DNA from: Terrimonas_A sp051954695
GTDB taxonomy: Bacteria > Bacteroidota > Bacteroidia > Chitinophagales > Chitinophagaceae
NCBI GenBank assembly: GCA_051954695.1
Contig: JBQCHL010000006.1
Location: 1-64,000, forward strand
DNA length: 64,000 bases
Direction: 5' to 3'
This document shows positions 42,649-51,510 of this stretch, in pieces (within the stretch, counting starts at the first letter, position 1; each line of letters starts with the position of its first letter). The position numbers and the translations under genes are program-made. The notes beneath the pieces are model-generated. The model was not told the origin of the DNA, did no database searches, and was given only the letters and a program-made list of their open reading frames with translations.

Positions 42649-43692
42649 ATGAAACGTATTCGCTATATAAATCCCTGGTATTTTGGGCTGGCCTTTACAC
42701 TGGCTTATTCCAGTTTTGTCTTCTTCCTGTTTGCAACTATACATCCGGAAGGAACCCCTACCAGCTGGGCAAGCTTTTTCTTCTTTATTGGTGCAGGGCT
42801 GGGAACGCTGGCCACCATCTATCTCTGCTACCGTTGCATCCGGAAAAAGGAGCCGCATACGCCAATCGTCTTTTTTTATGGCTTGTTGTTTCTGACCAGC
42901 TTCCTGTTATTCCCATTCTTTTATGGGCTGTATTGGGGCATACTTGTCAACCGGATCATATATGGCGGATGTGCAACAGTTACATCTGTATTGCGTGAAG
43001 CAAGGGTCATGATCGGCGTATTACAGGTGCCCATCTGCTTTGCAATATTTTTAGGCATGTATAACGAAAAAGTGTTCCGGCTTAACCAGGATATTATTGA
43101 AAAAGAGAACATGCTGTCTGAGACCCGGCTGGTACAATTGCAACAGCAGGTAGATCCACATTTTTTATTCAACAATCTTAATATTCTTGCCGCACTGATC
43201 CGGCAATCGCCAGGCCAGGCAGAAATATTTTCACAACGGCTATCGGAACTTTATCGCTATTATCTCCGGTCAGGCAGGCAACAATTGGTAACACTTTTCG
43301 ATGAATTGCAGTACATGCAAGATTATCTTTACCTGCTCAAATGCCGGTTTGGAAACGCGTTTATTCTTGATATGCAGAGAACAGAATCTTTTTCGGAGAA
43401 GGAACTGTTTATAGTAACCGGCACGCTGCAATTATTACTGGAAAATGTGGTGAAGCACAACACAACTTCACTGCATCACCCCCTTACCATTATGGTACGG
43501 ATAAACAGCAAGGAATTGATAATGGAAAATGAAATCCGGGTGCGGGAAGCGGCTTCTGAAAAAGTAGGGCTGAAAAACCTGGAGCACCGCTACCAGATAC
43601 TGACAGGAAAAAAAATAAACTACGGAGCTGCAGACGGCAAATTCCATGTGCAAATACCATTGATCAAACAACTGAAACTCTCGAATGCATGA
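42649..43692 (+). CDS. LytS-type sensor histidine kinase
   Basis: A 347-residue membrane sensor. Residues about 10-145 hold four or five hydrophobic helices with short loops and no large external domain. The cytoplasmic His_kinase domain has the phosphoacceptor motif QQQVDPHFLFNNLNIL (about residue 165-180) and an HATPase region with LLLENVVKHN (N-box, about 265) and VGLKNLEHRY (G-box, about 305). It phosphorylates the LytTR regulator encoded immediately downstream with a 4-bp overlap. The signal is unknown and probably sensed within the membrane. Confidence 0.92.
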   Translation: MKRIRYINPWYFGLAFTLAYSSFVFFLFATIHPEGTPTSWASFFFFIGAGLGTLATIYLCYRCIRKKEPHTPIVFFYGLLFLTSFLLFPFFYGLYWGILVNRIIYGGCATVTSVLREARVMIGVLQVPICFAIFLGMYNEKVFRLNQDIIEKENMLSETRLVQLQQQVDPHFLFNNLNILAALIRQSPGQAEIFSQRLSELYRYYLRSGRQQLVTLFDELQYMQDYLYLLKCRFGNAFILDMQRTESFSEKELFIVTGTLQLLLENVVKHNTTSLHHPLTIMVRINSKELIMENEIRVREAASEKVGLKNLEHRYQILTGKKINYGAADGKFHVQIPLIKQLKLSNA

Positions 43693-44450
43693 ATATTGTT
43701 ATTGTAGAAGATGAACTTCCTGCTTCAATCCAAATGCGTGATTTCGTAAGTTCCTACCGTGAGCCAGTAACTATTACGGGCATATACAGCACCTGTGCCG
43801 AGATCATACAGCATCTCAACCGGAATGATTCGATAGACGTAGTCTTTTGCGATATCGAATTGCGGGATGGAAATGCTCTCGTTGCATTACAGCAGATCGA
43901 CCTGGAAACGGTGATCGTTTTTACAACAGCTTACGATCAATTTTGGAGTGAATCACTGCAACACAATGGCATCGATTACCTGTTAAAACCTGTCACTGTT
44001 GAAAAAGTGCATGCAGCACTGGATAAAATTGTAACGCTGAAACACATTTTCACCAAAAACAATCTCCTGTTGAAACAGTTGTCAGGCATGCTGCAGCAAA
44101 AGCCGGATATGAGTTACCGGAAACGCCTTCCGGTTCGCGTAGCCAGTGAGCTTTTCGTGATCGATGTGGCAGATATAATGTTTTTCCGCATTACCAACGG
44201 TGTCATTTTTGCCATACTTAGCGAAAAGAAAAAATATCCCCTGACAGAAGAAACACTTTCCGCACTGGAAGAGCAACTCGACCCACAGGAGTTTTTCCGG
44301 GTAAACCGATCCGATATTGTGAATATCCGTTTTATCAAATCTATCCGGATAGACAATGGAAATGATTATACTGTCTTACTTAAAAACAGCGAAGAGAAAC
44401 TGGTAGTGAGTCAGTCAAGAATAGCCCAGTTCAAAACATGGTTTGTCTGA
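43689..44450 (+). CDS. LytTR-family response regulator
   Basis: A 253-residue response regulator. The receiver domain (about 1-118) has acidic pocket VEDE, phosphoacceptor in VVFCDIELRDG (about residue 55), the Thr in VFTTAYD and Lys in YLLKPV. A LytTR DNA-binding domain follows (about 145-250; FFRVNRSDIVNIRFIKSI). It overlaps the kinase gene by 4 bp (ATGA). Likely targets are the upstream barrel operon or distant genes. No direct-repeat LytTR site could be defined by eye. Its stop codon is 2 bp from that of the convergent VOC gene. Confidence 0.93.
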   Translation: MNIVIVEDELPASIQMRDFVSSYREPVTITGIYSTCAEIIQHLNRNDSIDVVFCDIELRDGNALVALQQIDLETVIVFTTAYDQFWSESLQHNGIDYLLKPVTVEKVHAALDKIVTLKHIFTKNNLLLKQLSGMLQQKPDMSYRKRLPVRVASELFVIDVADIMFFRITNGVIFAILSEKKKYPLTEETLSALEEQLDPQEFFRVNRSDIVNIRFIKSIRIDNGNDYTVLLKNSEEKLVVSQSRIAQFKTWFV

Positions 44451-44452
44451 TA

Positions 44453-44833
44453 TCAAGCATGCACCTGGCAGGCTTCCAGTACATTTCCATCAGGGTCATA
44501 GAATAAAAAATAGGTTACCACGCCATCGTTTATCAGATCGCTTACTTTTACGCCTTCGCCCAATAATATTTCTCTCGTAGCGGTGGCGTCCGCTACACCG
44601 AATATTGGATAGGCAGCAGTATCACTGTTATTATTGATACTTTTATCCGTCTGCCATATCGTTAAACTAGTGGGACCGCCGGTATCTAATACAACCAACC
44701 TGAGATTGGTATCCTCCCATATGCCAGTGAACCCGAGTTTCTCTTTATACCATTTTGCAGAAGTGACCAGGTCCGAAACTCTTACAATTATTGTATCAAT
44801 TCCAGTGAATAGCTTTTCTTTATTATGCATCAT
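44453..44833 (-). CDS. VOC/glyoxalase-superfamily protein
   Basis: A 126-residue protein with the paired beta-alpha-beta-beta-beta modules of the vicinal oxygen chelate superfamily. IDTIIVRVSDLVTSAKWYKEKLGF forms the first module and FLFYDPDGNVLEAC the final strand with a Glu metal ligand. The N-terminal strand has IDTIIV where a His ligand is often seen, so metal binding may be altered. The function (lyase, dioxygenase or resistance protein) cannot be assigned. It is convergent with the LytTR gene and 71 bp from the next reverse-strand gene. Confidence 0.85.
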   Translation of the reverse strand: MMHNKEKLFTGIDTIIVRVSDLVTSAKWYKEKLGFTGIWEDTNLRLVVLDTGGPTSLTIWQTDKSINNNSDTAAYPIFGVADATATREILLGEGVKVSDLINDGVVTYFLFYDPDGNVLEACQVHA

Positions 44834-44904
44834 GCGATTGGTTTAGGCGAAAACAAACCTAAATATAAATGATATAAAGCATTGAACCTACGAAGCTGCT
44901 TATA

Positions 44905-45573
44905 TCAGATTTCCATAACCACTGCCTGATCTGTAATACCCAGATCGGAAAGTTGTTTCAAAACCATGTCCATCATCGGAGGTGGGCCACATACATAGAA
45001 CTTCCTGTTATCCTGCTGAACGTATTTTCTTAAAATATCTTTGGTGATATATCCGGATAAATACCCCTCTCTTTTTTCACCGGAAAGGATGCTTACCATG
45101 TTTTTTCCTAACATTTTTTTTAATTCTTCCTCTATGATAATATCATCCTTCATCTTATTGGCAAAAAGAAGCTGATTGCCATTGAGTTTATTTTCTTTTT
45201 CAAGGTGCCTGAAAATAGCGATAAAAGGGGTTATGCCTGCGCCGCCTGCTATAAAAACACCTTCGCCCTTATAGGAAATAGCGCCCCAGGGATCCCTGAT
45301 GATCAGTTCATCTCCGGGTTTCAGTTTCAGCAACTCATTAGTTACACCTTTCCGGTCAGGATAGGTTTTAATAGTAAATTCAAGATGATCATCCGTTGGC
45401 AGACAGGTAAAGGTAAAAGGTCTTTTTTCAGTGTCCCAACCGGGTTTATTGATGGAAATTTCAGTGGCTTGCCCCGGGGTAAAGGTATAGCCTGCAGGTT
45501 TTGCCAGCGTAATTCTCAACACATCATGTGTGATCAGCCCAATAGCCAGTATGCTTACATTATATGGTTCCAT
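44905..45573 (-). CDS. ferredoxin/flavodoxin reductase-like FAD-binding oxidoreductase
   Basis: A 222-residue cytoplasmic protein of the ferredoxin-NADP reductase superfamily without an iron-sulfur domain. Seen: FAD-binding KRPFTFTCLPTDDHLEFTIK (RxYS-like block reads RPFTF), the glycine-rich GVFIAGGAGITPFIAIFR for NADP binding (about residue 100-115), and the final CGPPPMMDMVLKQL with VVMEI at the C-terminus. It could pass electrons from NAD(P)H to a ferredoxin, flavodoxin or haem protein. It lies 31 bp after folE on the same strand; the pairing may be accidental. Confidence 0.88.
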   Translation of the reverse strand: MEPYNVSILAIGLITHDVLRITLAKPAGYTFTPGQATEISINKPGWDTEKRPFTFTCLPTDDHLEFTIKTYPDRKGVTNELLKLKPGDELIIRDPWGAISYKGEGVFIAGGAGITPFIAIFRHLEKENKLNGNQLLFANKMKDDIIIEEELKKMLGKNMVSILSGEKREGYLSGYITKDILRKYVQQDNRKFYVCGPPPMMDMVLKQLSDLGITDQAVVMEI

Positions 45574-45604
45574 GTAATTATTTTATCACAGTGGTTAAAA
45601 AATC

Positions 45605-46300
45605 TTATCGTATAAAAGAAAGAAATTCATTTTTAATTCCCTCTTTTTTGAAACGCCCGCCATACCATGCAGTAACAGTGCCGCTTTCCCTGTCTTTCAC
45701 ACCCCTCGAAGAAACACACAGATGGGAGGCATCCAGTACCACGGCAATATCCCTTGTGTTGAGTACTGCAGACAATTCATGCGCGATCTGTACTGTCAGC
45801 CTTTCCTGTACCTGAGGGCGACTGGCCAAATAATGAACAATGCGGTTGATCTTTGATAATCCGATCACTTTTCCGGAAGAGATATAAGCGATATGTGCCT
45901 TACCTATAATAGGAACAAAATGATGCTCGCAATAAGAATGAAAGCAAATATCCTTTTCAACCAGCATTTGATCGTAGGTATATTTATTATCAAACAGGGT
46001 GATATCGGGTTTATTGCGGGGATCAAGACCACTGAAGAGTTCCTTTACATACATATATGCAAACCTGTGTGGTGTATTTTTCAGGCTGTCGTCAGCCAGG
46101 TCCAATCCAAGCGTCAGCATAATTTCTTTAAAATGCGTTTCAATGATCCTGATCTTATCATTGTCATTGAGCTCAAACGCATCCGGCCTCAAAGGCGTAT
46201 CATAATAAGCCGGAATGTATTGGTCTTCAGGCAATAGGGCCGGTTCACTGATCGAATGAAGGGTTTCAGAAGTTAATTTAGCATGTCCGTTCTTATACAT
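45605..46300 (-). CDS. folE: GTP cyclohydrolase I
   Basis: A 231-residue enzyme that opens GTP to 7,8-dihydroneopterin triphosphate, the first step to folate or pterins. The N-terminal extension (about 1-45) is variable; the catalytic tunnel fold follows. Zinc ligands are seen in SYCEHHFVPIIGKAHIAY (Cys and His, about residues 125-129) and HLCVSSRGV (Cys about 196). The conserved GLSKINRIVHYLASRPQVQERL block is complete. The protein is of normal type I length and should be active. It is divergent from the sigma factor gene. Confidence 0.95.
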   Translation of the reverse strand: MYKNGHAKLTSETLHSISEPALLPEDQYIPAYYDTPLRPDAFELNDNDKIRIIETHFKEIMLTLGLDLADDSLKNTPHRFAYMYVKELFSGLDPRNKPDITLFDNKYTYDQMLVEKDICFHSYCEHHFVPIIGKAHIAYISSGKVIGLSKINRIVHYLASRPQVQERLTVQIAHELSAVLNTRDIAVVLDASHLCVSSRGVKDRESGTVTAWYGGRFKKEGIKNEFLSFIR

Positions 46301-46395
46301 ATATGTTAAGCTTGGGTTTATGTTTAACAGGCTTAAAGCAGCATAAGTGACCGCCTGCCCTTTACCTGCCCCTATTTGAGATAAACCGTCTCTAA

Positions 46396-46430
46396 AAGTT
46401 ACAAAAAATAAGCAGGTAGTTTTGTAACTT
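46396..46430 (+). promoter_or_regulatory. sigma-factor promoter with inverted repeat
   Basis: An 11-bp perfect inverted repeat, AAGTTACAAAA (46396-46406) and TTTTGTAACTT (46420-46430), separated by 13 bp. The Bacteroidota -10 box TAGTTTTG lies at 46417-46424, overlapping the right arm, 46 bp before the sigma-factor ATG. A repressor dimer, or autoregulation, would act directly on this promoter. Confidence 0.65.
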
Positions 46431-46469
46431 CTGGTTTAAAAAATACTCTAACCCGGTATTAACAGCAAA

Positions 46470-47162
46470 ATGAACAAACAGGAAATATCTCCGGAAGGGG
46501 TCATTTCCGACCAGGAAGTGATCGGCCGGATCCTGAAAGGGGAAAAAGAACTATATACCATTGTAGTGCGCAGGTACAATCAGCGCCTGTACAGGATTGG
46601 TATGTCTATTCTTAATGATGACCCCGAAGTGGAGGACGCCATGCAGGTGGCCTATATCAACGCTTATGAAAACCTGGGAAAATTCGCTTTCAAATCAAGC
46701 TTCCCAACCTGGCTTACAAGAATACTGATCAATGAATGCCTGTTGCGGCTGAAAAAAAGAGGGAAAGCTATTCTTCTGAATGACGACAATATGGAAAACA
46801 TGATGCATCAGCGGTCCCGGGAACCTCAAACGCCTATTGCGAAGGTCCTCAATACAGAGCTAAGCACCATCCTGGAGGAAGCCGTTCGCAAACTGCCTGA
46901 GAAGTACCGGGCAGTGTTCGTAATGCGCGAAATTGAAAATATGAATGTGGCAGAAACGCAGGCCCTTCTCGATATCAGCGAAGTGAATGTAAAAGTGCGC
47001 CTGAACCGGGCTAAGGCCATGCTCCGTGAAGAACTTGCCGGGTATTATAAAAAAGAAGATATACTTCATTTCCATTTGGTCCGCTGCGACAAAATGATTG
47101 ATGCTGTGATGAGAAAAATATATCTACTGGATCAGGCAGTCCGCCCTCCTCACATTGTTTAA
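46470..47162 (+). CDS. ECF-type RNA polymerase sigma factor
   Basis: A 230-residue sigma-70-family factor. Region 2 (YTIVVRRYNQRLYRIGMSIL; DAMQVAYINAYENLGKF, about 32-75) and region 4 (AVRKLPEKYRAVFVMREIENM, SEVNVKVRLNRAKAMLRE, about 135-190) are clear. About 35 residues follow region 4 (HFHLVRCDKMIDAVMRKIY), a tail common in Bacteroidota ECF factors. No anti-sigma gene adjoins it, so control may rely on transcription from the operator-bearing promoter at 46396-46430. Its stop codon overlaps the convergent glucosidase stop by 4 bp in TTAATTAA. Confidence 0.92.
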   Translation: MNKQEISPEGVISDQEVIGRILKGEKELYTIVVRRYNQRLYRIGMSILNDDPEVEDAMQVAYINAYENLGKFAFKSSFPTWLTRILINECLLRLKKRGKAILLNDDNMENMMHQRSREPQTPIAKVLNTELSTILEEAVRKLPEKYRAVFVMREIENMNVAETQALLDISEVNVKVRLNRAKAMLREELAGYYKKEDILHFHLVRCDKMIDAVMRKIYLLDQAVRPPHIV

Positions 47163-50100
47163 TTAAAATGAATTCGTATCTCTTTTGAACCATACTTGTT
47201 TTTACCAGAAGCTTCACTCATCTTTAGTTTCAGAAAGATCAGGTTATTTTCCTGTTTTATAATTTCAGCACCGTCTACTTTATCAATATGCTGACGGGTG
47301 AAGATCTTCAAATCATATAACCTTTCCGGTGTTCCGGAAGTTTGTATCGTATAAATATTGCCTTCAACCCTTTCAGCAGTTACCTGCAGGTTGAAAGAGG
47401 AGTCTCCCGGTTTAAAATCTGTAAACACAGGCAGAACACCAATGCCTCCCAGCGTTTTTATTTCTACCGTATTCTGCCCCTTCTGTACAGGAAAAGAAAA
47501 CGACAAGCTCATCCCTTCCGGTTTTACAATCTTTGAGTATTGAACTTGTTTTCCATTCACTAATACAGCAATGATGGTAGTGTGCAATGGTAGCACCGGG
47601 TTAAAATCAAGCATAAAATTTTTCCCGGAATTAAACGTATAAGTAGTGATGTCTCCATTCCGCTTCATATCCATATTCAACAAAGCATCTTTCATACGGA
47701 TATTGGAAACATTACAAAACTCCCAATCCCAGGGAAAGTAAGGAGCCAGTCTCAATCTGTTTTTCATGGCATCCGGCTTTAGCCCAAGCATACCTTCGAT
47801 AGCGGGTTGCACCACCATCCCCTCGCTCCATGCCTGGTTGCTGCAAACACCGTTGGGTCTGAATACCGCACCATTGATCGCTTCCTGGATACTGCCCAAT
47901 GCCCAGAAACGATATTGTACCAGGCTATTGAAGATATGCTGATAACCTGACCGGTAATGCCCGGTAGTATATTCAGCCAGCGATGCAAGTCCTCCATCCA
48001 GTGAGCGGACTGTTCCATCCTGGTAATTGCCCGGATCATAAAAAGAACAACTGTCTTCTACCATCCGTATGCCCCAGGAAGTCGAGAACTGGCTGTTATT
48101 GAAACGGGCACTTACCTTTTCAGCTTTTTTCGCATCCGTCACCGCTCCCATATACACAGGGGCACCAGCCAACACTGTTACATAAGGCATATATGATCCA
48201 TCGATCATTTTTCCATTGTAAAAGAAGTTCTCTTTAGGATTCCAGAAATCACGGTCGATGATCGCCTTTACTTTTTTAGCATCTGCTGCGTATTTATCTT
48301 TTCCAGGTAAGCCCAGATACCCGGCCATATAGGCACCGGCATCGAGTGCTGCGGCCCACATACCTGTAAGATAGATCTCCGAATGAGCGCCAAGCATTAT
48401 CCCGCCTTCAATCCAACCATGACCAACATTGGTATTTTCAATCAGTCCATCATTGTCTGTATCAGTACTGTAGCAAAAGTCGAGCGCCTTTTTGAATGCA
48501 GGCCAACGTTTCCGTATGTATTCCAGGTCGCCGCTATATTTGAGATAATGAGCAGCCAGCATAACGAACATCGGGGTTGCATCCGATGCATCATAATGCA
48601 CAGCCCCACTGGAAGTCAGTTCATGATAGATCTTTCCATTTACATCCTGGAAACGGATAAAAGTTTCAAGTACATCTTTTGTTACAGGGAAATCACCAAA
48701 CGCATTTACCGCCATTGATGTAAACACTGCATCGCGTCCAAAATACCAGGCATATCCCGGCCTGCCGCTTATTTTCTGATTTCCGCCCCATCCGCTTCTC
48801 GTTGTTCCATATCCTGCCATCAAACTGTTGCCGATACCCGGCGTTGTTTGCTGGTATTGGTTTATACGGGCGAGCGCCCAGTTATAACCTGTATTGAATA
48901 AAGGGTCAGGAGTATGGATATTCAGATACCCCTTTAATAATCCACTGTAATAATCGCTTGTTTTTTCATGAAGATTATTCATTACAGCAGTATTCTTTGA
49001 ATACAACTGCACGGCTTCATTCAGAGTAGAACTACTACCCATGATATAAATATTAAAAGCTTTTTCTCCTTTCAACGAAAAGTTTGCACGGACACTCACC
49101 AGGCCGGCCTTCTCATCTGCTTTGATCTGTTGAGTCAGGGGAGGTGCACTGTAAGCCACCACTGTATTCAATGCTCCCTTTTGACCACTTATCAGGTGTG
49201 CATTAATATTTGAATTATAACCATATTCTATCGTGCCGGTAGACTCTGAAGAATAAGGCCACATGTAGCGAAGATTTGAACCATAGGTAACCACCAGCTC
49301 ATCGCAATCATCACCTCCGATCTCAAGATGAGCAACCCCATTAGCTTCATTTACAGCAACAGTGTAGACTTCCCTGATGATCGTATTCCTGAATTTATAC
49401 TCACGACGGAAATACTCCGGCGTCACTTCAACAGAGGCGGGAATATCTTTAAGCCAGTAGACAGTATCGCTGTCATTCTTTTTAACTCCCAATTGCAGAT
49501 CGCGCAAGGCCATAAACGGATGCATCCAGATTTCTTCCACACCCCCTTTCATTGTCCCCATCCACAGGATGCGTTTTCCAACCAGGTTATAAAAATCATG
49601 GCCTGCATTTTCTTTAGTAAGATTAAGGCTTGGCGGTCTCAAATTCCACCTGGTAGCAGTTGCCGGCTTCAGCTTTGGTAAATCAAAGTTTACCTGCTTG
49701 AATTGCCTTGGCTCATAATTCCAGTAATGTTTTTCATCCCTGGTCAGCAATCCGGCCGAATACAAAAAGACATTCTCTGTAAACCGGCGCAGATGCTCTT
49801 CATTATAATTGTCAGAATTGTAATAGAGGTAAGCTCCTGCAGCTATAATGGTTCCCTTTCCGATATTGTATTCCAGTAAGATCTTGTTCTTTTCAGAATA
49901 GGTAATATAAGTCCAGTCGATGCCCAGCACTTTTCCTGTTTCCGGAACGGCGTTATCAAAGAAACCGGTCTTTCTGACCTCATGATCAGATTTTCGTTTA
50001 GTAGTGTAAGCACCGCCATTCATTCCTTCGAAAACCGGGTGTGATTTGAATGCGTGGAAGCCGGCAGGCCTGCCGAAGCCATCATCCGTCAGAAGATTTC

Positions 50101-50500
50101 TTCTTAAACCGAACTTTGCGGTTTCAATGCCCCAGGGATTCAACAGGGCTACGGATTCCATCGACAAAAAGAGATTTCCACCTTCTTCAACGAATTTCTT
50201 TATTGGGCCTCCGGCATTTAATTCTTGCTGGTCAAAACCTGTAGTATCAGTACGGTGGTACCAGATATGTGTAAATCGCTTTAGTGCTGTTGCCGTAAAT
50301 CCTTTCTCCAGGTCCAGTATTTCATAGTCCCAGTTTGTGCTTTTTTTGAGCAGCTTCAGCATAGCTGTGAACTCTTTCGTATCTACATGGTTATTAACCA
50401 CACCGATATGAATCTTCTTTTTAACTACTCCTGCCTGTTGGGAAATCGTTTTCAGCGACAGAAGAATGAAAACGATCAGGAGTGCCTTTCTATTGATCAT
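47159..50500 (-). CDS. secreted six-hairpin glycosidase with N-terminal GATase/ThuA-like domain
   Basis: An exported protein of 1113 residues (signal about 1-20, FILLSLKTISQQ). Residues about 28-255 look like a GATase/ThuA-type fold (IGVVNNHVDTKEF, FVEEGGNLFLSME, LLEYNIGKGTIIAAGAYLYY). After a beta-sandwich (about 270-480) comes an (alpha/alpha)6 barrel similar to amylo-alpha-1,6-glucosidase/GH63-type enzymes: RPGYAWYFGRDAVFTSMA, VHYDASDATPMFVMLAA, DTDNDGLIENTNVGHGWIEGG, and a C-terminal beta domain. Catalytic Asp/Glu candidates lie in YDASDATP and HGWIEGG. Its substrate is probably an alpha-glucan or other oligosaccharide. It is monocistronic and far from a SusCD pair. Confidence 0.85.
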   Translation of the reverse strand: MINRKALLIVFILLSLKTISQQAGVVKKKIHIGVVNNHVDTKEFTAMLKLLKKSTNWDYEILDLEKGFTATALKRFTHIWYHRTDTTGFDQQELNAGGPIKKFVEEGGNLFLSMESVALLNPWGIETAKFGLRRNLLTDDGFGRPAGFHAFKSHPVFEGMNGGAYTTKRKSDHEVRKTGFFDNAVPETGKVLGIDWTYITYSEKNKILLEYNIGKGTIIAAGAYLYYNSDNYNEEHLRRFTENVFLYSAGLLTRDEKHYWNYEPRQFKQVNFDLPKLKPATATRWNLRPPSLNLTKENAGHDFYNLVGKRILWMGTMKGGVEEIWMHPFMALRDLQLGVKKNDSDTVYWLKDIPASVEVTPEYFRREYKFRNTIIREVYTVAVNEANGVAHLEIGGDDCDELVVTYGSNLRYMWPYSSESTGTIEYGYNSNINAHLISGQKGALNTVVAYSAPPLTQQIKADEKAGLVSVRANFSLKGEKAFNIYIMGSSSTLNEAVQLYSKNTAVMNNLHEKTSDYYSGLLKGYLNIHTPDPLFNTGYNWALARINQYQQTTPGIGNSLMAGYGTTRSGWGGNQKISGRPGYAWYFGRDAVFTSMAVNAFGDFPVTKDVLETFIRFQDVNGKIYHELTSSGAVHYDASDATPMFVMLAAHYLKYSGDLEYIRKRWPAFKKALDFCYSTDTDNDGLIENTNVGHGWIEGGIMLGAHSEIYLTGMWAAALDAGAYMAGYLGLPGKDKYAADAKKVKAIIDRDFWNPKENFFYNGKMIDGSYMPYVTVLAGAPVYMGAVTDAKKAEKVSARFNNSQFSTSWGIRMVEDSCSFYDPGNYQDGTVRSLDGGLASLAEYTTGHYRSGYQHIFNSLVQYRFWALGSIQEAINGAVFRPNGVCSNQAWSEGMVVQPAIEGMLGLKPDAMKNRLRLAPYFPWDWEFCNVSNIRMKDALLNMDMKRNGDITTYTFNSGKNFMLDFNPVLPLHTTIIAVLVNGKQVQYSKIVKPEGMSLSFSFPVQKGQNTVEIKTLGGIGVLPVFTDFKPGDSSFNLQVTAERVEGNIYTIQTSGTPERLYDLKIFTRQHIDKVDGAEIIKQENNLIFLKLKMSEASGKNKYGSKEIRIHFN

Positions 50501-50786
50501 TAATATGGTATTATAAGTAAACTGATTCCTGGGTTTGCTAAGTAAAAAACTGAATGACTACCGGATAAAAATATTGCGTTTACTTTTAGTTTATGTCAAA
50601 CCGGGGTGAAAACAGATGCTCCAACACCGGAAACGTTACCGGTGAAAGACGTGCTAAACAGTATGAAGGGCAGGTAGTTTATTCAGAAGACCGGGAACAC
50701 CAAACTTCGTAAATTAGCCTGACAAGACTGTGTTTACTTACGTGAGCAGGAATTTTAAGACTGCGTCCAAATTCTAATTTCAAATT
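50501..50786. other. intergenic stretch with possible 39-codon frame
   Basis: A 286-bp gap. It contains a perfect hairpin CACCGG-aaacgtta-CCGGTG (50625-50644) and a short open frame at 50593-50712 (39 codons, starts MSNRGENRC, hydrophilic) with no recognisable family or promoter. A small protein is possible but not supported beyond the open frame. Confidence 0.2.
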
Positions 50787-51182
50787 TTGACAAACAGAAA
50801 AAACTTACACCTGATTATTTCAACAACTCTTGTTACGGTTATTTCATTGGCATACGGTTTATTTCCCAATAGTATTCTGCCAGGATTCTTTGACTTCAAC
50901 GTTGAGTCCACTGATCTGAAACACGTTTTTAGAGCAATGATGGGATTGTATTTAGGGATGGTTGTACTCTGGGTAATTGGTATTTTAAAACCACTTTATT
51001 GGAGGATCGCGACAATTTCAAATGTGTTTTTTATGATTGGTTTGGCATTGGGTAGGGTTATTAGTTTGATGATAGACGGGGTGCCATCCATTTTCTTTTC
51101 GGTTGGTCTTGTATTGGAGTTGGTGCTTGCTTTTTGGGGGATAAGGAATTTAAATAAATATAGGGTAGTAGTAAATCGATAA
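50787..51182 (+). CDS. DUF4345-like four-helix membrane protein
   Basis: A 131-residue membrane protein with four hydrophobic helices (about 7-27, 44-64, 71-92, 98-120). The segment DLKHVFRAMMGLYLGMVVLW and the later GLALGRVISLMIDGVPS match the DUF4345 family, of unknown function. The frame has no ATG before residue about 50, and the stop codon just upstream (50775) limits the start to TTG 50787 (TTG ACA AAC AGA). TTG is therefore proposed as start with moderate confidence. No operon partner is evident. Confidence 0.75.
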   Translation: MTNRKNLHLIISTTLVTVISLAYGLFPNSILPGFFDFNVESTDLKHVFRAMMGLYLGMVVLWVIGILKPLYWRIATISNVFFMIGLALGRVISLMIDGVPSIFFSVGLVLELVLAFWGIRNLNKYRVVVNR

Positions 51183-51351
51183 AACTTCTGTTAACATTAC
51201 CTGCAATGGTACTTGCTAATTGTTTCCCTGAATAAGATGTAGATGTAAAACATAAAGACACTAAGTAATTGGTGCCTTTAATCCGTTGTCTTAACTGTAC
51301 AACTTTTGGCTTCTGTTGGGGGGGGCGCCAGTGCTGTGGTTGCCGGGCGGG

Positions 51352-51376
51352 CTTCGTCGGGCTGCGCCCGACGAAG
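51352..51376. repeat. perfect GC-rich hairpin
   Basis: CTTCGTCGGGC, loop TGC, GCCCGACGAAG: an 11-bp perfect stem. It has no following T-tract, so it is more like a REP element than a terminator. The ensuing GGTGTACTAT is reminiscent of the sequence that precedes GIY-YIG genes elsewhere in Bacteroidota (recollection, unverified). Confidence 0.6.
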
Positions 51377-51400
51377 TTTAGGGTGTACTATAAATAAAAA

Positions 51401-51428
51401 GCCCGCCTTCGCTAAAGCTTCGGCGGGC
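51401..51428. repeat. REP-like inverted repeat, copy A
   Basis: A stem GCCCGCC / GGCGGGC with inner TTCGCTAAAGCTTC. Read on the reverse strand it shares CGCCGAAGCT and GCGAAGGCG with the copy at 51511-51541 on the other side of tRNA-Pro. On the reverse strand it follows the tRNA by about 5 bp and might also help end its transcript. Confidence 0.6.
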
Positions 51429-51432
51429 GGGG

Positions 51433-51506
51433 TCGGGAAGACAGGATTCGAACCTGCGACCCCCTGGTCCCAAACCAGGTGCGCTACCGGCCTGCGCTAC
51501 TTCCCG
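51433..51506 (-). tRNA. tRNA-Pro(TGG)
   Basis: On the reverse strand the acceptor stem CGGGAAG pairs with CTTCCCG, with discriminator A. The anticodon loop is TTTGGGA inside the stem CCTGG/CCAGG, giving anticodon TGG (reads CCA and other proline codons). The T-arm GCAGG-TTCGAAT-CCTGT is normal. The genome does not encode the CCA end (ACCCC follows). It is probably transcribed with tRNA-Ser 153 bp upstream. Confidence 0.95.
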
Positions 51507-51510
51507 TATC

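Larger units (their letters stand above)
51183..51432. other. non-coding stretch with REP-like hairpins
   Basis: No gene is supported. It holds an 11-bp perfect hairpin at 51352-51376 and a second hairpin at 51401-51428, next to the 3' end of tRNA-Pro. The open frame that crosses it (51306-51596) is an artefact of these repeats and the antisense of the tRNA. Confidence 0.6.

Noticed and set aside
50896..50907. A third TCAACGTTGAGT, resembling the core of the structured repeats
   Set aside because: It lies within the DUF4345 coding frame (FNVES) and has no CCGG stems or arms around it.
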